NCBI GenBank assembly: GCA_032622095.1
Contig: CP136062.1
Coordinates: 202,271,959 to 202,335,958 of the forward strand
Length of the DNA stretch: 64,000 nt
From: Siphonodentalium dalli
Taxonomy: Eukaryota > Mollusca > Scaphopoda > Gadilida > Siphonodentaliidae
Direction of reading: 5' to 3'
Every line of letters begins with the position of its first letter. Position 1 is the first letter of the stretch. The notes beneath the pieces were generated by a model that saw only the letters and a program-made list of their open reading frames with translations, made no database searches and was not told the origin of the DNA. Positions 21,714 through 33,855 of the stretch are shown here, piece by piece. A program made the translations under genes and the position numbers.

Positions 21714-21966
21714 CCTTTTCATGACGGGAACTGCGCTGGTGCAGCATTAAAGACTATGTGCCAGTGCATTCTCTTATATATGCGAGTCTCTGACAGGGAG
21801 CCTCGCATACATAAGAGAATGCACTGGCTTACACACAAGGTAAATATTGTTAGGCCAATGCATTCCCTTATATACGCGAGGCGCCCTATGGACGACTCGC
21901 CTATATAAGAAAATGCATTGGCACAGCGTTTTCGCAAACATTCAGAAAGCTTCAGTCATCAAAGGG
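21714..21966 (-). mobile_element. Foldback relative, subfamily 2, copy D
   Basis: Ends are CCTTTTCATGA and TCATCAAAGGG. ATAA directly repeats at 21710-21713 and 21967-21970, a TTAA-like duplication. It holds two hairpins: CCAGTGCATTCTC...GAGAATGCACTGG, and GCCAATGCATTCCC...AAATGCATTGGC. Terminal arms differ from the main family (GCGCTGGTGCAGC; TTTTCGCAAAC). No coding capacity. Confidence 0.82.
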
Positions 21967-22039
21967 ATAACAGGCTGGGGTTTCACGGTATAAAAGGATA
22001 ACGAAATCCGATATTTCACACCCGAGTTACAAGGCTAAT

Positions 22040-22200
22040 GTTCGTGCGGACAGAAATATCTAGCGCCATCGAAGCTGGTTCCAGTACGATAGGCGCGGAT
22101 TTGTAATCCACACAAAGGGGGAGTTCGTGTATCTTGACAAGTGTGTCAGTAACCCGGGTTCGTTTGTTTCTATGTGTAGTGATTGTTCAGTGAAATATCT
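22040..22200 (+). repeat. SINE family 2 remnant
   Basis: Shares GTTCGTGTATC-TGACAAGTG-GTCAGT and GGGTTCGTTTGTTTCTA-GTG with copies at 38670-38815 and, inverted, 43975-44115. Confidence 0.55.
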
Positions 22201-22223
22201 GGGTGGTTTATGTGTTTTCTTCA

Positions 22224-22778
22224 CCAATAAACCTGACAACGCTGTGCTATGGTATATCGGCTGAAATGACTACAAACATCAATAAACCTGACAACGATGT
22301 GCTATGGCATATCTGCTAAAACGACTACAAACTCAATAAACATGACAACGTTGTGCTTTGGCATATCTGCTGAAACGACTACAAACCTCAATATACATTA
22401 CAACGTTGTGCTATGGCATACCTGCTGAAACGACTACAAACTTCAATAAACCTGATAACGATGTGCTATGGCATATCGGCTGAAACGACTACAAACTCAA
22501 TAAACATGACAACGTTGTGCTATAGCATATCGGCTGAAATGAATACAAACCTCAATAAACATGACAACGTTGTGCTATGGCATATTGGCTAAACGACTAC
22601 AAACGCAATAAACGTGACAACGTTGTGCTATGGCATGTCGGCTGAAACGACTACAAACCTCAATAAACCTGGCAACGTTGTGCTATGGCATATTGGCTAA
22701 ACGACTACAAACGCAATAAACCTGGCAACGTTGTGCTATGGCATGTCGGCTGAAACGACTACAAACCTCAACAAACCA
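22224..22778 (+). repeat. Minisatellite, about 10 copies of about 54 bp
   Basis: Unit consensus is CAATAAACMTGACAACGTTG then TGCTATGGCATATCGGCTGA and AACGACTACAAACCT. Units differ by scattered substitutions and one- or two-base indels. Spacer-like variable segments are absent, so this is not a CRISPR-type array. Confidence 0.95.
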
Positions 22779-22790
22779 AACAGAACAAAA

Positions 22791-23739
22791 TTACCTTGGG
22801 TGTCGTTGTTCCAAGCTGTTTTCATATAAAATGTATAAATATACATATCTGTCGAAAACACTAAGATATTGCAATAAATACCCACGCCGTCAAGTTCTGG
22901 AACAAAACAATTAGCGTCATTTAAACGGCTGTACCATCAGGGTCGAATTGTGTCAGACCTACGATCATACCTGGAACTGACCAGCACAAGGTTAACAGAA
23001 TACCGACGGTAGATAATCTCCGTTATGTGCGGTTGATGGCCCAATTCCCAATCGCAACTAATCCACCAATCAGTTTACCAGAGTACACATCCATTTTGAA
23101 TTTTTCCTACAAATGCCGATTAATTGAATCAATGCCTGTTCAATCAAGCCTCGGATTTCTAAGAATTATAACACAGAAAACTCAAACTCCGTCTATCATT
23201 GGGTCTGATATATATTAGTTTAGGAACAGTTAGATAATCTGTAAATGTTGTTCTAATATAATCTCCGGCGATTCGTGTTTTCGGGGTTTAATCTCCTTAT
23301 TACATACTTCAAGTAGAATAAGTGGAATTTGCGGTTATGATTGCATTTGTGCACCTAAAACTCTTTGGTTGTTTAGAATACAGCATCGCAGAATGCTATA
23401 AATGCTAGGCATTCGAGGAATGTATCTAGGCTGACCCAGTCTGTAGACAGGGCTCATCTTAGGACCGTGTACCGCAATGTAGGTAGTCTCCGGATATTGT
23501 CGGAGCGTGCAGGTTTCTTAGATTGATTTTAATTAAAGCGACGTACAACCTTCAAACGTGCGCAATTATTGATGAACAATTGAGATTTATTTCACTATGA
23601 CAGACATTCCAGTTCCCCGCAGCTGTACATTAAGCAATGAACGAATTGGAACTTTTGTAAATTCAATTCTAAATTAATTTAAGTCACTGCGAAATATATT
23701 AGTTTGGTCACTTTCTCGAAGCACAGCATATCCTCGCAC
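22791..23739. other. Intergenic, nothing recognised
   Basis: Only short chance frames; no repeat family recognised. Confidence 0.35.
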
Positions 23740-23846
23740 AAATACGCACATAATCGACATATAATGTGCAAATGGGTTCATATTGGATTATTTGATTCTG
23801 AAATAAAAGATAAAGGACTCATATCCGTTATTCAGTTTTATGGCGC
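23740..23846 (-). repeat. Dispersed repeat R1, uninterrupted copy
   Basis: GGGTTCATATTGGATTATTTGATTCTG runs directly into AAATAAAAGAT...CATATCCGTTATTCAGTTTTATGGCG. It is the natural empty-site comparator for the insertion at 16845-17414. Confidence 0.6.
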
Positions 23847-24051
23847 CTGCCACAGTGAAAACTCAGTTTAAAGAGCGTACACTTGACGATACGTTGTGCG
23901 TTGTTTTTTGTGTTTTTTTGTGTCAGTGTCTGCACATATTGAACCTATAATGAAGCCAATATGAGTGGATACAGGGACTAAAACTCTCAGACGTATGTGA
24001 AAACGACAGACAAAATGCTTCACATGAATAGTAAATCGGATCACCCGGCGC

Positions 24052-24207
24052 ATGTGAAACATTCGGTTATATATGGAATGGGAATCATGATCAGGCGTAT
24101 ATGTGAAACATTCGGTTATATATGGAATGGGAATCAGGGTCAGGCGTATATGTGAAACATTCGGTTATATATGGAATGGGAATCATGATCAGGCGTATAT
24201 GTGAAAA
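24052..24207 (+). repeat. Three-copy 49-bp tandem repeat
   Basis: ATTCGGTTATATATGGAATG, GGAATCA(T/G)G(A/G)TCAGGCGTAT, ATGTGAAAC is repeated three times, just before the LINE copy B. Confidence 0.92.
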
Positions 24208-24331
24208 GGATGATGATTACAGAAGGCACATGAGGCTGTTGGAGATCCAGTTTATGAGAAAAGGGCACATAGGGAAGTTTACTGAAAAGCAGTTAGTGAA
24301 GGTGGACCGAATGGAGCGGGATAATCTTCTG

Positions 24332-25478
24332 ACCTAAACAATTATAGGGGTATTACCATTGTTAGCTGCTTTAGTAAATTGTTTACAGCCATACTGAATA
24401 ACCGACTTAAAACATTTTCTGACACTGATGACTTGATAGCACACAATCAGAGTGGATTCCGTGATGGTTATACTCGACATCGGATAACTTGTATGTTCTG
24501 AATTATCTGATACAATTGAGTAATACAAATTCTAAGACCCCGATATGCGTATTTATAGACTATGAAAAGGTTTTTGATACTATATGGAGGCAAGGTCTTT
24601 GGTACAAAACAGCACACTATAATATTGACGGAAAAATCCTGAGAGTTTTGACTAACATGTATAAGGGTATACAATCCAAAGTGGTCATGAACGGTAAAGA
24701 ATCGGAACAATTTTATTCAAACATTGGCTTAAGGCAGGGTGAGAACTTATCACATTTTCTTTTCGCTTTATATGTCAATGATCTGTAAAGTTTCATAATG
24801 GAAGCCAATGTGAACGGTTTAGAACTTCTCACACGCGAGATAGAGGAAAGACTTGGTATTTATTTGAAATTATTAACGTTATTATATGCTGATGATACAG
24901 TCTTGTTTGCCCACTCATCAGAAGACCTACAACTGCAATTACATTTATTCTCAGATTATTATGATATATGGAAATTAAAGGTGAATGTAAGGAAATCTAA
25001 ACTTATGTATTTTTCAAGGAGAAAACCGGAAAATGACCCAGCTATTTATTACCAAAATTCGAGAATAGAGTTCGTAGAACATTTCTGTTATCTGGGAGTA
25101 TATTTTAGTGCAACTGGTTCTTTTAACTATGCCAAAGAAAAGATCTGCGAAAAAGCATTATCACCCATGTATCAACTCATTAAAGTTGGCAGAAAAAATG
25201 ACATATCGATTAAAACCATGTTCGAATTGTTTGATACAAAAATAGTTCCCATTCTTACATATGGTTGTGAGATATGGGGCATATACAATAATATTAGCAT
25301 TGAGCGGGTTCACCTTACATTTTGTAAGCTACTTTTATGCATGAAATCATCAACTCCAAATTATATGGTCCACGGTGAGACCGATCGCAAGCCTATTGAT
25401 ATCATTATTAAAACGAACATCCTTAATTTTTGGAGCTCCATGATCATAGGCAGAAAGTCAAAGTTTTCAAATATTAAT
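24332..25478 (+). pseudogene. LINE ORF2, reverse-transcriptase part (copy B)
   Basis: The reverse transcriptase begins within the finger region (NNYRGITIVSCFSKLFTAI, then AHNQSGF) and continues in a second frame with CVFIDYEKVFD. That second frame goes on to GLRQGENLSHFLFALYVNDL, followed by a TAA stop at 24786. The next frame has LYADDTVLFAHSS with the catalytic YADD, then LKVNVRKSKLMYF, FCYLGVYF and CMKSSTPNYMV. Frameshifts lie near 24480 and the early stop at 24786, so it is dead. The upstream endonuclease domain is absent (5' truncation). The element is the same family as copy A. Its downstream part resumes at 27888 after a satellite array and another insertion. At the right edge, SNINIYWLSYDY is the source of the satellite monomer. 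Confidence 0.92.
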
Positions 25479-27036
25479 ATATACTGGCTATCTTACGACT
25501 ATATACTGGCTATCTTACGACTAATATTAATATATACTGGCTATCTTACGACTAATATTAATATATACTGGCTATCTTACGACTATATACTGGCTATCTT
25601 ACGATTAATATTAATATATACTGGCTATCTTACGACTAATATTAATATATACTGGCTATCTTACGATTAATATTAATATATACTGGCTATCTTACGACTA
25701 ATATTAATATATACTGGCTATCTTACGACTAATATTAATATATACTGGCTATCTTACGACTAATATTAATATATACTGGCTATCTTACGACTAATATTAA
25801 TATATACTGGCTATCTTACGACTAATATTAATATATACTGGCTATCTTACGATTAATATTAATATATACTGGCTATCTTACGACTAATATTAATATATAC
25901 TGGCTATCTTACGACTAATATTAATATATACTGGCTATCTTACGACTAATATTAATATATACTGGCTATCTTACGATTAATATTAATATATACTGGCTAT
26001 CTTACGACTATTAATATATACTGGCTATCTTACGACTATTAATATATACTGGCTATCTTACGACTAATATTAATATATACTGGCTATCTTACGACTAATA
26101 TTAATATATACTGGCTATCTTACGATTAATATTAATATATACTGGCTATATTACGACTATTAATATATACTGGCTATCTTACGACTATTAATATATACTG
26201 GCTATCTTACGACTAATATTAATATATACTGGCTATCTTACGACTATTAATATATACTGGCTATCTTACGACTAATATTAATATATACTGGCTATCTTAC
26301 GACTAATATTAATATATACTGGCTATCTTACGACTAATATTAATATATACCGGCTATCTTACGACAATATATACTGGCTATCTTACGACTAATTTCAATA
26401 TATACTGGCTATCTTACGACTAATATTAATATATACTGGCTATCTTACGACTAATATTAATATATACTGGCTATCTTACGACTAATATATACTGGCTATC
26501 TTACGACAAATATCAATATATACTGGCTATCTTACGACTAATATTAATATATACTGGCTATCTTACGACTAATATTAATATATACTGGCTATCTTACGAC
26601 TAATATTAATATATACTGGCTATCTTACGACTAATATATATTGGCTATCTTACGACAAATATCAATATATACTGGCTATCTTATGACTAATATCAATATA
26701 TACTGGCTATCTTACGACTAATATTAATATATACTGGCTATCTTACGACTAATATTAATATATACTGGCTATCTTACGACTAATATTAATATATACTGGC
26801 TATCTTACTACTAATATTAATATATACTGGCTATCTTACGACTAATATTAATATATACTGGCTATCTTACGACTAATATTAATATATACTGGCTATCTTA
26901 CGATTAATATTAATATATACTGGCTATCTTACGACTACATCAATATATACTGGCTATCTTACGACTACATCAATATATACTGGCTATCTTACGACTACAT
27001 CAATATATACTGGCTATCTTACGACTACATCAATAT
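25470..27036 (+). repeat. 31-bp satellite array, about 50 copies
   Basis: Monomer TAATATTAATATATACTGGC-TATCTTACGAC, with 28-bp (one AAT lost) and 22-bp short variants interspersed and few point changes (GATTAAT, CAATATC, ACTACATC). The array begins inside LINE copy B coding sequence, whose own codons for INIYWLSYDY are the monomer. It is therefore an expansion of ORF2 DNA. The last four units use the ACTACATCAATAT variant. Confidence 0.97.
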
Positions 27037-27841
27037 CAGTCTGGGTGAACGTCGACTTTATATTTGAAATATAGAGTCTGGAGCTAATGTCGCCAAAACC
27101 ATTTCTATTCAGCGAAGAGCTTCCCCAAAATGACGTCACGGATTTTTTAAAATACATCGATGATTGACAGGTGTCCCCACGTGTTATTTGTTGTGCTTCG
27201 CCGACTCATCAACCCACAGAAGGCCTGTGTCGCGACATAAACTTACAGAAGATAATATTTGTCGTGTGTGCGACTATTCTTTTTCGGGAGATGAACTCGC
27301 TGCATCAACGGGAAAACTGCATCCGAGAGCAAAAAATAAGGTCGTCATCAAAAATGATGCTTTAGAACTATTTAAAAGCATAAAATTAAGTCATTTCCTC
27401 GGTGTTTGACTTTTGACTTTTTTACGGCAAATAACTTGATTTGCAAACCATGTTGCAATAAAGTAAATCAAATACACGGACATGAGTAAAGTTCTATTTA
27501 TATTTATGGGAGGCCAAGTTGGTACCATACGCAGGCCTATCTATCAGGTCCAGCACATCCTTCAAATTAATCGGAATCGTACCGAATATATTTTTCTGTC
27601 TCTGTTGTATTAGCAAGCCTCGAAATTCCGCTCTGTTACTATATTTAGAGGTGACATTATGGGAGTCTCCGCCCACTAACACTTGTTTATTAACCCATAC
27701 GGTTTCATTGGACGGAAAATAATTTACGCAATCAATCAGATTACGGAATCCCGAGGACTTGGAAATGAGATAGCGATGTTATCCGTCAGACCTAATATTC
27801 AATGTTGTAATGAATATTTAGGTATGAGTTTACTCAGACTG
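27037..27841. mobile_element. 805-bp insertion in satellite, 9-bp duplication
   Basis: Starts CAGTCTGGGTGAAC and ends GTTTACTCAGACTG (inverted, 12 of 14). It is flanked by CATCAATAT at 27028-27036 and 27842-27850. It splits the LINE-derived array; satellite monomers resume at once on the right. Two short frames inside (27164-27409 plus, 27494-27682 minus) have no recognisable domain. A 9-bp duplication would fit Mutator-like elements, but the array itself contains CATCAATAT, so the duplication is not independent proof. Confidence 0.65.
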
Positions 27842-27890
27842 CATCAATATATACTGGCTATCTTACGACTAATATATACTGGCTAGCTTA
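27842..27890 (+). repeat. Right remnant of satellite array
   Basis: Two monomers (ATATATACTGGCTATCTTACG, ATATATACTGGCTAGCTTACG) join back to the LINE frame encoding YDYLTYSEIKIPW. Confidence 0.85.
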
Positions 27891-28617
27891 CGATTACTTG
27901 ACATACAGTGAAATAAAAATACCATGGATCCTCGGTGTCAGGAGAATTTTTATCATTGTGGCATAAGCTACTCATGGAACAATCAGAAAACATGTGATTT
28001 AAATATGCTCCAAACCGAAATTATAAGGTTGTTGAATGACCAGTTTATACAGACCTGGCATGGTGAACTACAATTGTTTAGAAAAAAACTCATTATATGC
28101 CATTATAAAAACCAAACAAAAATTTGAAAATTACAAATCTGTAACTGATCTTGTCCGATTTAGAACTCGAAATCATGCATTACCGGTGGAGGCTGGAATA
28201 TGGAATAATATCCCCCGAAATGACCGTATTTGCTCATTATGCCATAGTGACACTATTGCTGATGAATTCCACTATTTGATATTGATAGACTTCCCATATT
28301 TTAAATCAGAACGAGATAACTTATTCCCTATTTACAGTAGAAGCGATTACAGCCTTCATAAATTGAAATTACTATTGAGCACATCTCGATCGTCTACTAT
28401 GAGGAAAACTTGTAAGTTTATCAAAATTATAACGTCAACCGTCTGTTCTCCAGGGCAGTACACGAAGATACACATTAGCGTCGTGTATCTTCACCGTTTA
28501 CAACCAATAAATCACTTCTTATTGATATTAAGTTTAATATTTATGTTTTCAACATCCACCATACTTGTGTTTTTTTTAATATTTGTCAAACTATATACCG
28601 TGTGCCGATGCTGTTAA
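27888..28617 (+). pseudogene. LINE ORF2, 3' part (copy B)
   Basis: Continues copy B: TYSEIKIPWILGVRRI, then through frameshifts near 27950 and 28080 to a 28036-28617 frame with LVRFRTRNHALP and the zinc-knuckle tail CSLCHSDTIADEFHYLI. These align with LVKFRTANHILP and CKMCGSETCDELHILLI in copy A. In copy B the final histidine-to-cysteine spacing ends in D rather than C (LIDFPY against LICDN), so the knuckle is damaged. It is followed by a short hairpin GAAGATACAC...GTGTATCTTC at about 28467-28491. Confidence 0.88.
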
Positions 28618-28698
28618 GTTAAGTTAGCTATAAAAAGAATAAGTTGCATTGATAAAACATGAATACTCAGTTGCTTAACAGCCTCCGCTCACGGTATA
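28594..28698. repeat. Inverted repeat, 25-bp arms
   Basis: TATACCGTGTGCCGATGCTG-TTAAG against CTTAAC-AGCCTCCGCTCACGGTATA, 22 of 25 paired, with a 55-base loop. Could be a small MITE at the LINE 3' end. Confidence 0.75.
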
Positions 28699-28849
28699 AT
28701 GGTCGGAATTTGTTTTATGTATACATGTATTCATTACGCCTTCTCTTTGTACCACCTGATATTCTGCATTGCTGTTCGATATATGAGTTATCACCATGCA
28801 GGAGGTAGATGAACGTCCTACGTGAGTCCGAGAAGTTGAAGTTAGTTTT

Positions 28850-29640
28850 TGTGATCCACCACTGGTTTCACATATACGAGATAGGGTGTGACTAAACACC
28901 GCCCGGACCAGCCCAGACCAGCCCGGACCGCCCATATGGACTATATGAGTGATTTTAAGGGCAATATAAGTGCAGGGGTGTCATGGAAACCCACTCAGGG
29001 TCGCTATTAACCACAAAAATGCAATATGTTCGCCGCGAATGAAGCTAACAGCCCGGACCGCCCCTGCTGCGTCTAGGGGTGATTTTAGTGTCAATATCTG
29101 TGCAAGGGTGTTAATGAAACCCAAATACGAACGAAGAGTGGTCAAGGTCAAACAGAAGTGCCGTTATTAACCCATACACTTGCCAAATTCAGTCAGAATT
29201 ACAAAATTGTGCCGTCAACGTCAACAATTTAAAACATGAAGCCCCTATCTACTTGAAACAATCTGAAATGTTAAAAAATCACTCTCACAGGATGGACCTT
29301 GTCATTAGCCAATCGGAAACGACTCCCAAAAGCTTAAAGCTTGTTGTCGAATCCCCTTCATATCATCACTGTTAATCTTTGACTTGTTTTTTTGTAATAT
29401 ACGAATAATATGGAATAAATACTGTTTACACCAAAATTGTGCCCCCAATAAACAAACTCACAGCCCGGACCCCCTTAATGTCCTCGTACTTCTAATAACT
29501 TCTTACATATCTGTTGCGTAACTACCCTCGACTACACTCACGAAGAAACAAGGGCGAGTCGCCCACGAAAGCCTGACAATTAACCCCCAAAATGCCGCCA
29601 TCGCCGAATATGTTTACCGATAACGAGGCTGATCTGACTT
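28850..29640 (+). repeat. Diverged tandem repeats around CAGCCCGGACC
   Basis: CAGCCCGGACCGCCC-type blocks occur at about 28918, 29049 and 29460. The first two are each followed by a GTGATTTTA-G-GTCAATAT--GTGCA-GGGTGT block and (C/T)TATTAACC. Units are roughly 130 bp at the left and decay rightwards. The CCAGCCCAGACCAGCCCGGACC cluster at 28905-28930 is a short direct repeat. No coding signal. Confidence 0.6.
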
Positions 29641-30269
29641 AACTTAGCAAGCAATCGACGTCTTGGACTTGGATCATGTATGTGCGCGTAACATGCATAT
29701 TTTATTGTCGACTTGTGATAAACATTTTGAAACTTGGTACAGATATTACCCACAATGGGGAGGTGTGCACTTCAATATTGCGATCAACTGTACTAACTTT
29801 AGCAGTTATCGATGTGTTCTGAAAAACAAATTATGTTAACGTTTAATTATGTTAACGTATAATTTTGTTAGCCAAATGTTTTTCCTTGAAACTTGATAAA
29901 CTATTCGGTGACTCGGTATCCCGTGCCAACCTAAGTGCACACCGGGGTACCACAGTCCCGTGAGGACAGGCAGCAACCTGTTTCATTACCTGGTACTGTG
30001 TCTTGTTCTAATCAGGGACCGAAATACATTGTGTAAATCGGCATCATGTCGATCTTATATGGGGACTACTAAATCGTGAAATGAGTCGAATTATCGCCAT
30101 ATAAAGGAATCTTATACGCATTTTGTGCTACAGAGGTTGCATGCTCAAAAATAATTCAATTCCAGTCAACTCCATTCAATTTATTAAATATTGACAAGAC
30201 ATGACAAGAAATATTGAGAAAAAATGCGTCAGAATTCACAATAATAAGCATGGTGTATAAATATAGGTA
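29641..30269. other. Intergenic, nothing recognised
   Basis: Only a short near-duplicate, GTTAACGTTTAATTATGTTAACGTATAATTTTGTTA, at 29834-29870. Confidence 0.35.
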
Positions 30270-33200
30270 TGTTCAATGATGATATGGTCGTCGGAGGGTT
30301 AGACCCAGAAGAAATTGGTAAAGAAGCGGTGTTGGTGTCATTCGGCGCGGGAGAATCTCGTGTATAAAATATCCAAAATCCGCTAAAATCCGCTTTGGGG
30401 AAAATTCAGGATCCAACATGGCGTCCAACATGGCCGCACTTAGTCAAAAGAGACTCTGACTGAGATTAATTCGATTATAGTGAGAACAAATGTTGTCATA
30501 TGTATATAAATGTATACATTTTTGCGAAGGTAAAACATTATGCCACCTGTTTATCGCAAAAATGGAACCCCTCGTCCCAGATAGCCGCCACAATGGCGGC
30601 CTAAACTAGAAAAATTGAAGTTTTTGCCTAATACCTTAAATATCAGTTCCTGTTGTTTGATAATGGTTGAGACTGCCGATTTGATTAGTCTTATTCGTGT
30701 TAATTCAGCATTGGAGCAATGAAATATACCATAAATGGGGTCACAGACTCATCCACACCCTCAAAAATTCGATTTTACAGAAGCGGTATAAAATTTCACA
30801 AAAATCACCATTGGGATTCCAGTCATATATCAACAAGAAATGGACAGAACTGTACAATGTAAGTTGGGCAAACCATTATCTATGAATACTCCAATTCAAT
30901 GAAACCCAAATTGGCCTTTGTCTCAAAATGGCGGACAAAATATGGAAAATGGCGGATATTGCTCACAGTGTCATTCAATCGATTATAAGTAGTGTTTGAT
31001 GAATAAAACTGACTAAATAAATACGAATGTATACCTATTTATGATGCCATTATGGTAGCTCTATGGAAAAACTTAAAAATCAGTACCCAAAATGGCTGCC
31101 AAAGTGGCCACCCGATGTGAAAAATACTATTTTCTATCACTTCTTTTTATCACGTATTGCTCTCTGAACTGGGAGACAATGGGTATACTCTTTCAATGGT
31201 CGTGTCAACTGATCATTCCAGCAATGAGATGTGTAATCGGTTAGGTCATAGTTTACTCATGTCCTTTACTAATAAGTTCTAACGAATGCTGTTTGAAATT
31301 TAAACAAAATCGGTTTTGGGGCTCTGGTCACATTGGATATTTAGTGATGAGCAGATCTGTCTACAAAATAATTGAGCGTTTTATTTGTGAACATTCCATC
31401 TCAAATGGACCAAAAGAAACAATAAATGTTATCTAATATGGCTTCCAAAACGAAAATGGTAGACTCTGTCCAGCTTGTCATATAATGGAAGTTGTTAGTG
31501 GTGGAATCAGTTGATAGTTGGCTAATCTATGTGGCTTATATACATCAAAACTATTTATTTTCAATCTTTTGGCTCGGCCCTCATTTCGTTTCACTTACGG
31601 TTCACGGTCTCGATAGTCGCAAAAGAGGTTGGTCCAGAATAAGTAAGCAGAGAGCTATTTTGACTTCAAAATACCCTATCGGATATCTTATATAATTAGC
31701 TTTGGGAAAACTTTAAGATCCGAGATGGCATCCAATATGCCCCCCCATCCCCCGACAACAATAGAAGTCATAAATAGGATATTTGCTCTTTGATTCCTTT
31801 ACGAAAAAAGATGTTACGTCACGGTGCATATATATCTCTTATTGAATACAGTATTGTTTTAATCTGGAATATGTCTGAAAAATCATATTCTCCAACCTCT
31901 TAAGAAGGTTACCAAAACAGGAACGTGTCCGATTTATAGCTAGGTTGAGATACACTGATAAAACCTCTTTAGTTGGACGGTTTTCATAGAAAGTAAAACA
32001 TAATGACTATAAATTTCCGCTAAACGGATTGTGAACGCACATTTTTGGAACTAGTTGTAACTAAATGTAGCCCATGGATTCCCCATTTCGACATGTTCGA
32101 AAAGTAGTTTTACTCTTATTTCTTCCCAGATGTGAACTTTCCGGTGAATGCTGATGTCTTATGTCCTAGAAAATACGTGTGCCAAATACATATATGTATG
32201 AGGAAACTATCCCCATACATTGTTTACACATCGAATCAGTAAGTCTGTGGAGGTCTTCTTGGAGAAGCGTGATTTTAAAAACTCGAAACCGTCTGTACAA
32301 ACAGTAAAAGTTAATAGGAAATGACGTCGGATGTAGGTCTAGAGTACCTCGTCTGCATGAGATGATTCTCAAGTCATTAATTTGCACATATTTCGTGCGC
32401 TGACCAGCATGGATGAAAGCCTTATGTGGCAGTTTGATTGTCTAGCATCCGGAAAAGAACATGTTCATTTATCACATTTCTTTGACAAACATGTTGTTGA
32501 TCACCATGTTCATGTGGCATTTCTATCCAATGACAACCTTGAAATACCAGTTCATCAAGCTAACTGGTTGATACGTTTACGCCTGTATACGGGTCAGATC
32601 CAGCCGTGGCGCACATTGTGTCTACATATCATTGATGAAATTCACTCAATGTGTAGTAGATATCGGTGTGTCTATATATTTACTAGAATGTTTCTACCCA
32701 TATGGATATACCCTCAGTCGCATGACACGGAATTGTCACATGGAGTGAGAATGGTATACAATGTACGTGCGGAATTTTCATTTTTCCTCTTGATATTGAA
32801 GAAAATAATTTTACTTTGAAACTACCTAGTTCCGATAACCAACTTGCCCACCCATTAAGTAACCCCCAGATTATTCGCACTTCCTTCCTGTCCTTTCCAC
32901 TTTCCAGCTTCGCCATCACTGGGTGACCCATTATAGCCCGATGCTTCCGGACTAGACCACCGATGCCCATATATTTGCTGGAAACGTTCCGAATAGTCGT
33001 TATAAGTACAAATATTGACAATGTTTTCAAATAATCCAGATTCGTGCGCAATTTAATTTCTTTCTAATTAATTTCCAGATCGTTCGTTGGAACATTACGC
33101 GCTGAAATGATTGGGATAGTAGTAGATAGTATTGGCAACATGTTTAATGAGTCTGACATCGTTAGTTCACAACCGAAGTGTTGTTTCGGCTTTCCTCTGA

Positions 33201-33855
33201 GCAGAATTTAAATTTCGTCAATTTTCGGTGGCCATTTTGGTAGCCATCTTAGAATTTTGAATTGTGATTGGCTACTTATACCCACAAAAACATATTGATT
33301 TCAATCAATGATGTATATTGGTGTCGAATTTCCGTTTTGTCGTTCTGCGTTCTGTAAAATCGAATTTTTGAGGGTTTGGATGAGTCTGGGACCCCATTTA
33401 TGGTATATTTCATTGATCCAATGCTGAATTAACATGAATACGACTATTCAAAGTCGCCAGTCTGAACCATTATCAAACAATAGGAAATGATCTTTAAGAT
33501 ATGAGGCAAAAACTTCAAAATTTCGAGTTTAGGCCGCCATTTTGGCGGCCATCTGGGGCGAGGGGTTCCATTTTTTCTATAGATAGGTGGTATAATACTT
33601 TACATTTGTATACATCTGGCAACATTTGTTCTCACTATAATCGAATTAATCTCAGTCAGAGTCTCTTTTGACTAAGGGCGGCCATGTTGGACGCCACCTT
33701 GGATCCTGGATTTTTCCCAAAGCGGATTTTAGCGGATTTTGGATATGTTGTACCAGAGATTTTCCCGCGTTGAATGACACCAAGATCACGTCTTTACCAA
33801 TTTCTTCTGGGTCAACCCCCTTTTTTGCGTACCACAACCATACTTATATCGTAAG
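30270..33855. mobile_element. 3.6-kb element with inverted arms of about 515 bp
   Basis: The left arm (about 30270-30785) and right arm (about 33345-33855) are reverse complements over roughly 515 bp. Long shared blocks include TCCAAAATCCGCTAAAATCC, AGACTCTGACTGAGATTAAT and AATTCAGCATTGGA-CAATG. The 2.5-kb interior has no recognisable transposase. It repeats a degenerate AANATGGC(G/T)NCC motif, mostly in pairs. Ends and target duplication are not sharp. Possibly a non-autonomous long-TIR transposon. Confidence 0.7.
32382..32819 (+). other. 145-codon open frame, uncertain
   Basis: The longest plus frame in the interior of the 30.3-33.9 kb element. It is rich in His, Ile and aromatic residues, with no domain, motif or signal peptide that I recognise, and the minus strand holds an overlapping 122-codon frame (32683-33051). 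It may be remnant element coding sequence or chance. Confidence 0.15.

Noticed and set aside
22224-22778. CRISPR-like array of about 54-bp units
   Set aside because: The whole unit is conserved; there are no unique spacers. It is an ordinary minisatellite in animal DNA.
25470-27036. CRISPR-like or protein-repeat array
   Set aside because: Monomers are contiguous 31-bp units with no variable spacers. The apparent repeat peptide shifts frame with each unit because 31 is not a multiple of three.
32683-33051. 122-codon minus frame overlapping the 145-codon plus frame
   Set aside because: Neither strand shows transposase motifs; overlapping antisense openness is expected from composition. Kept only as a low-confidence note for the plus frame.
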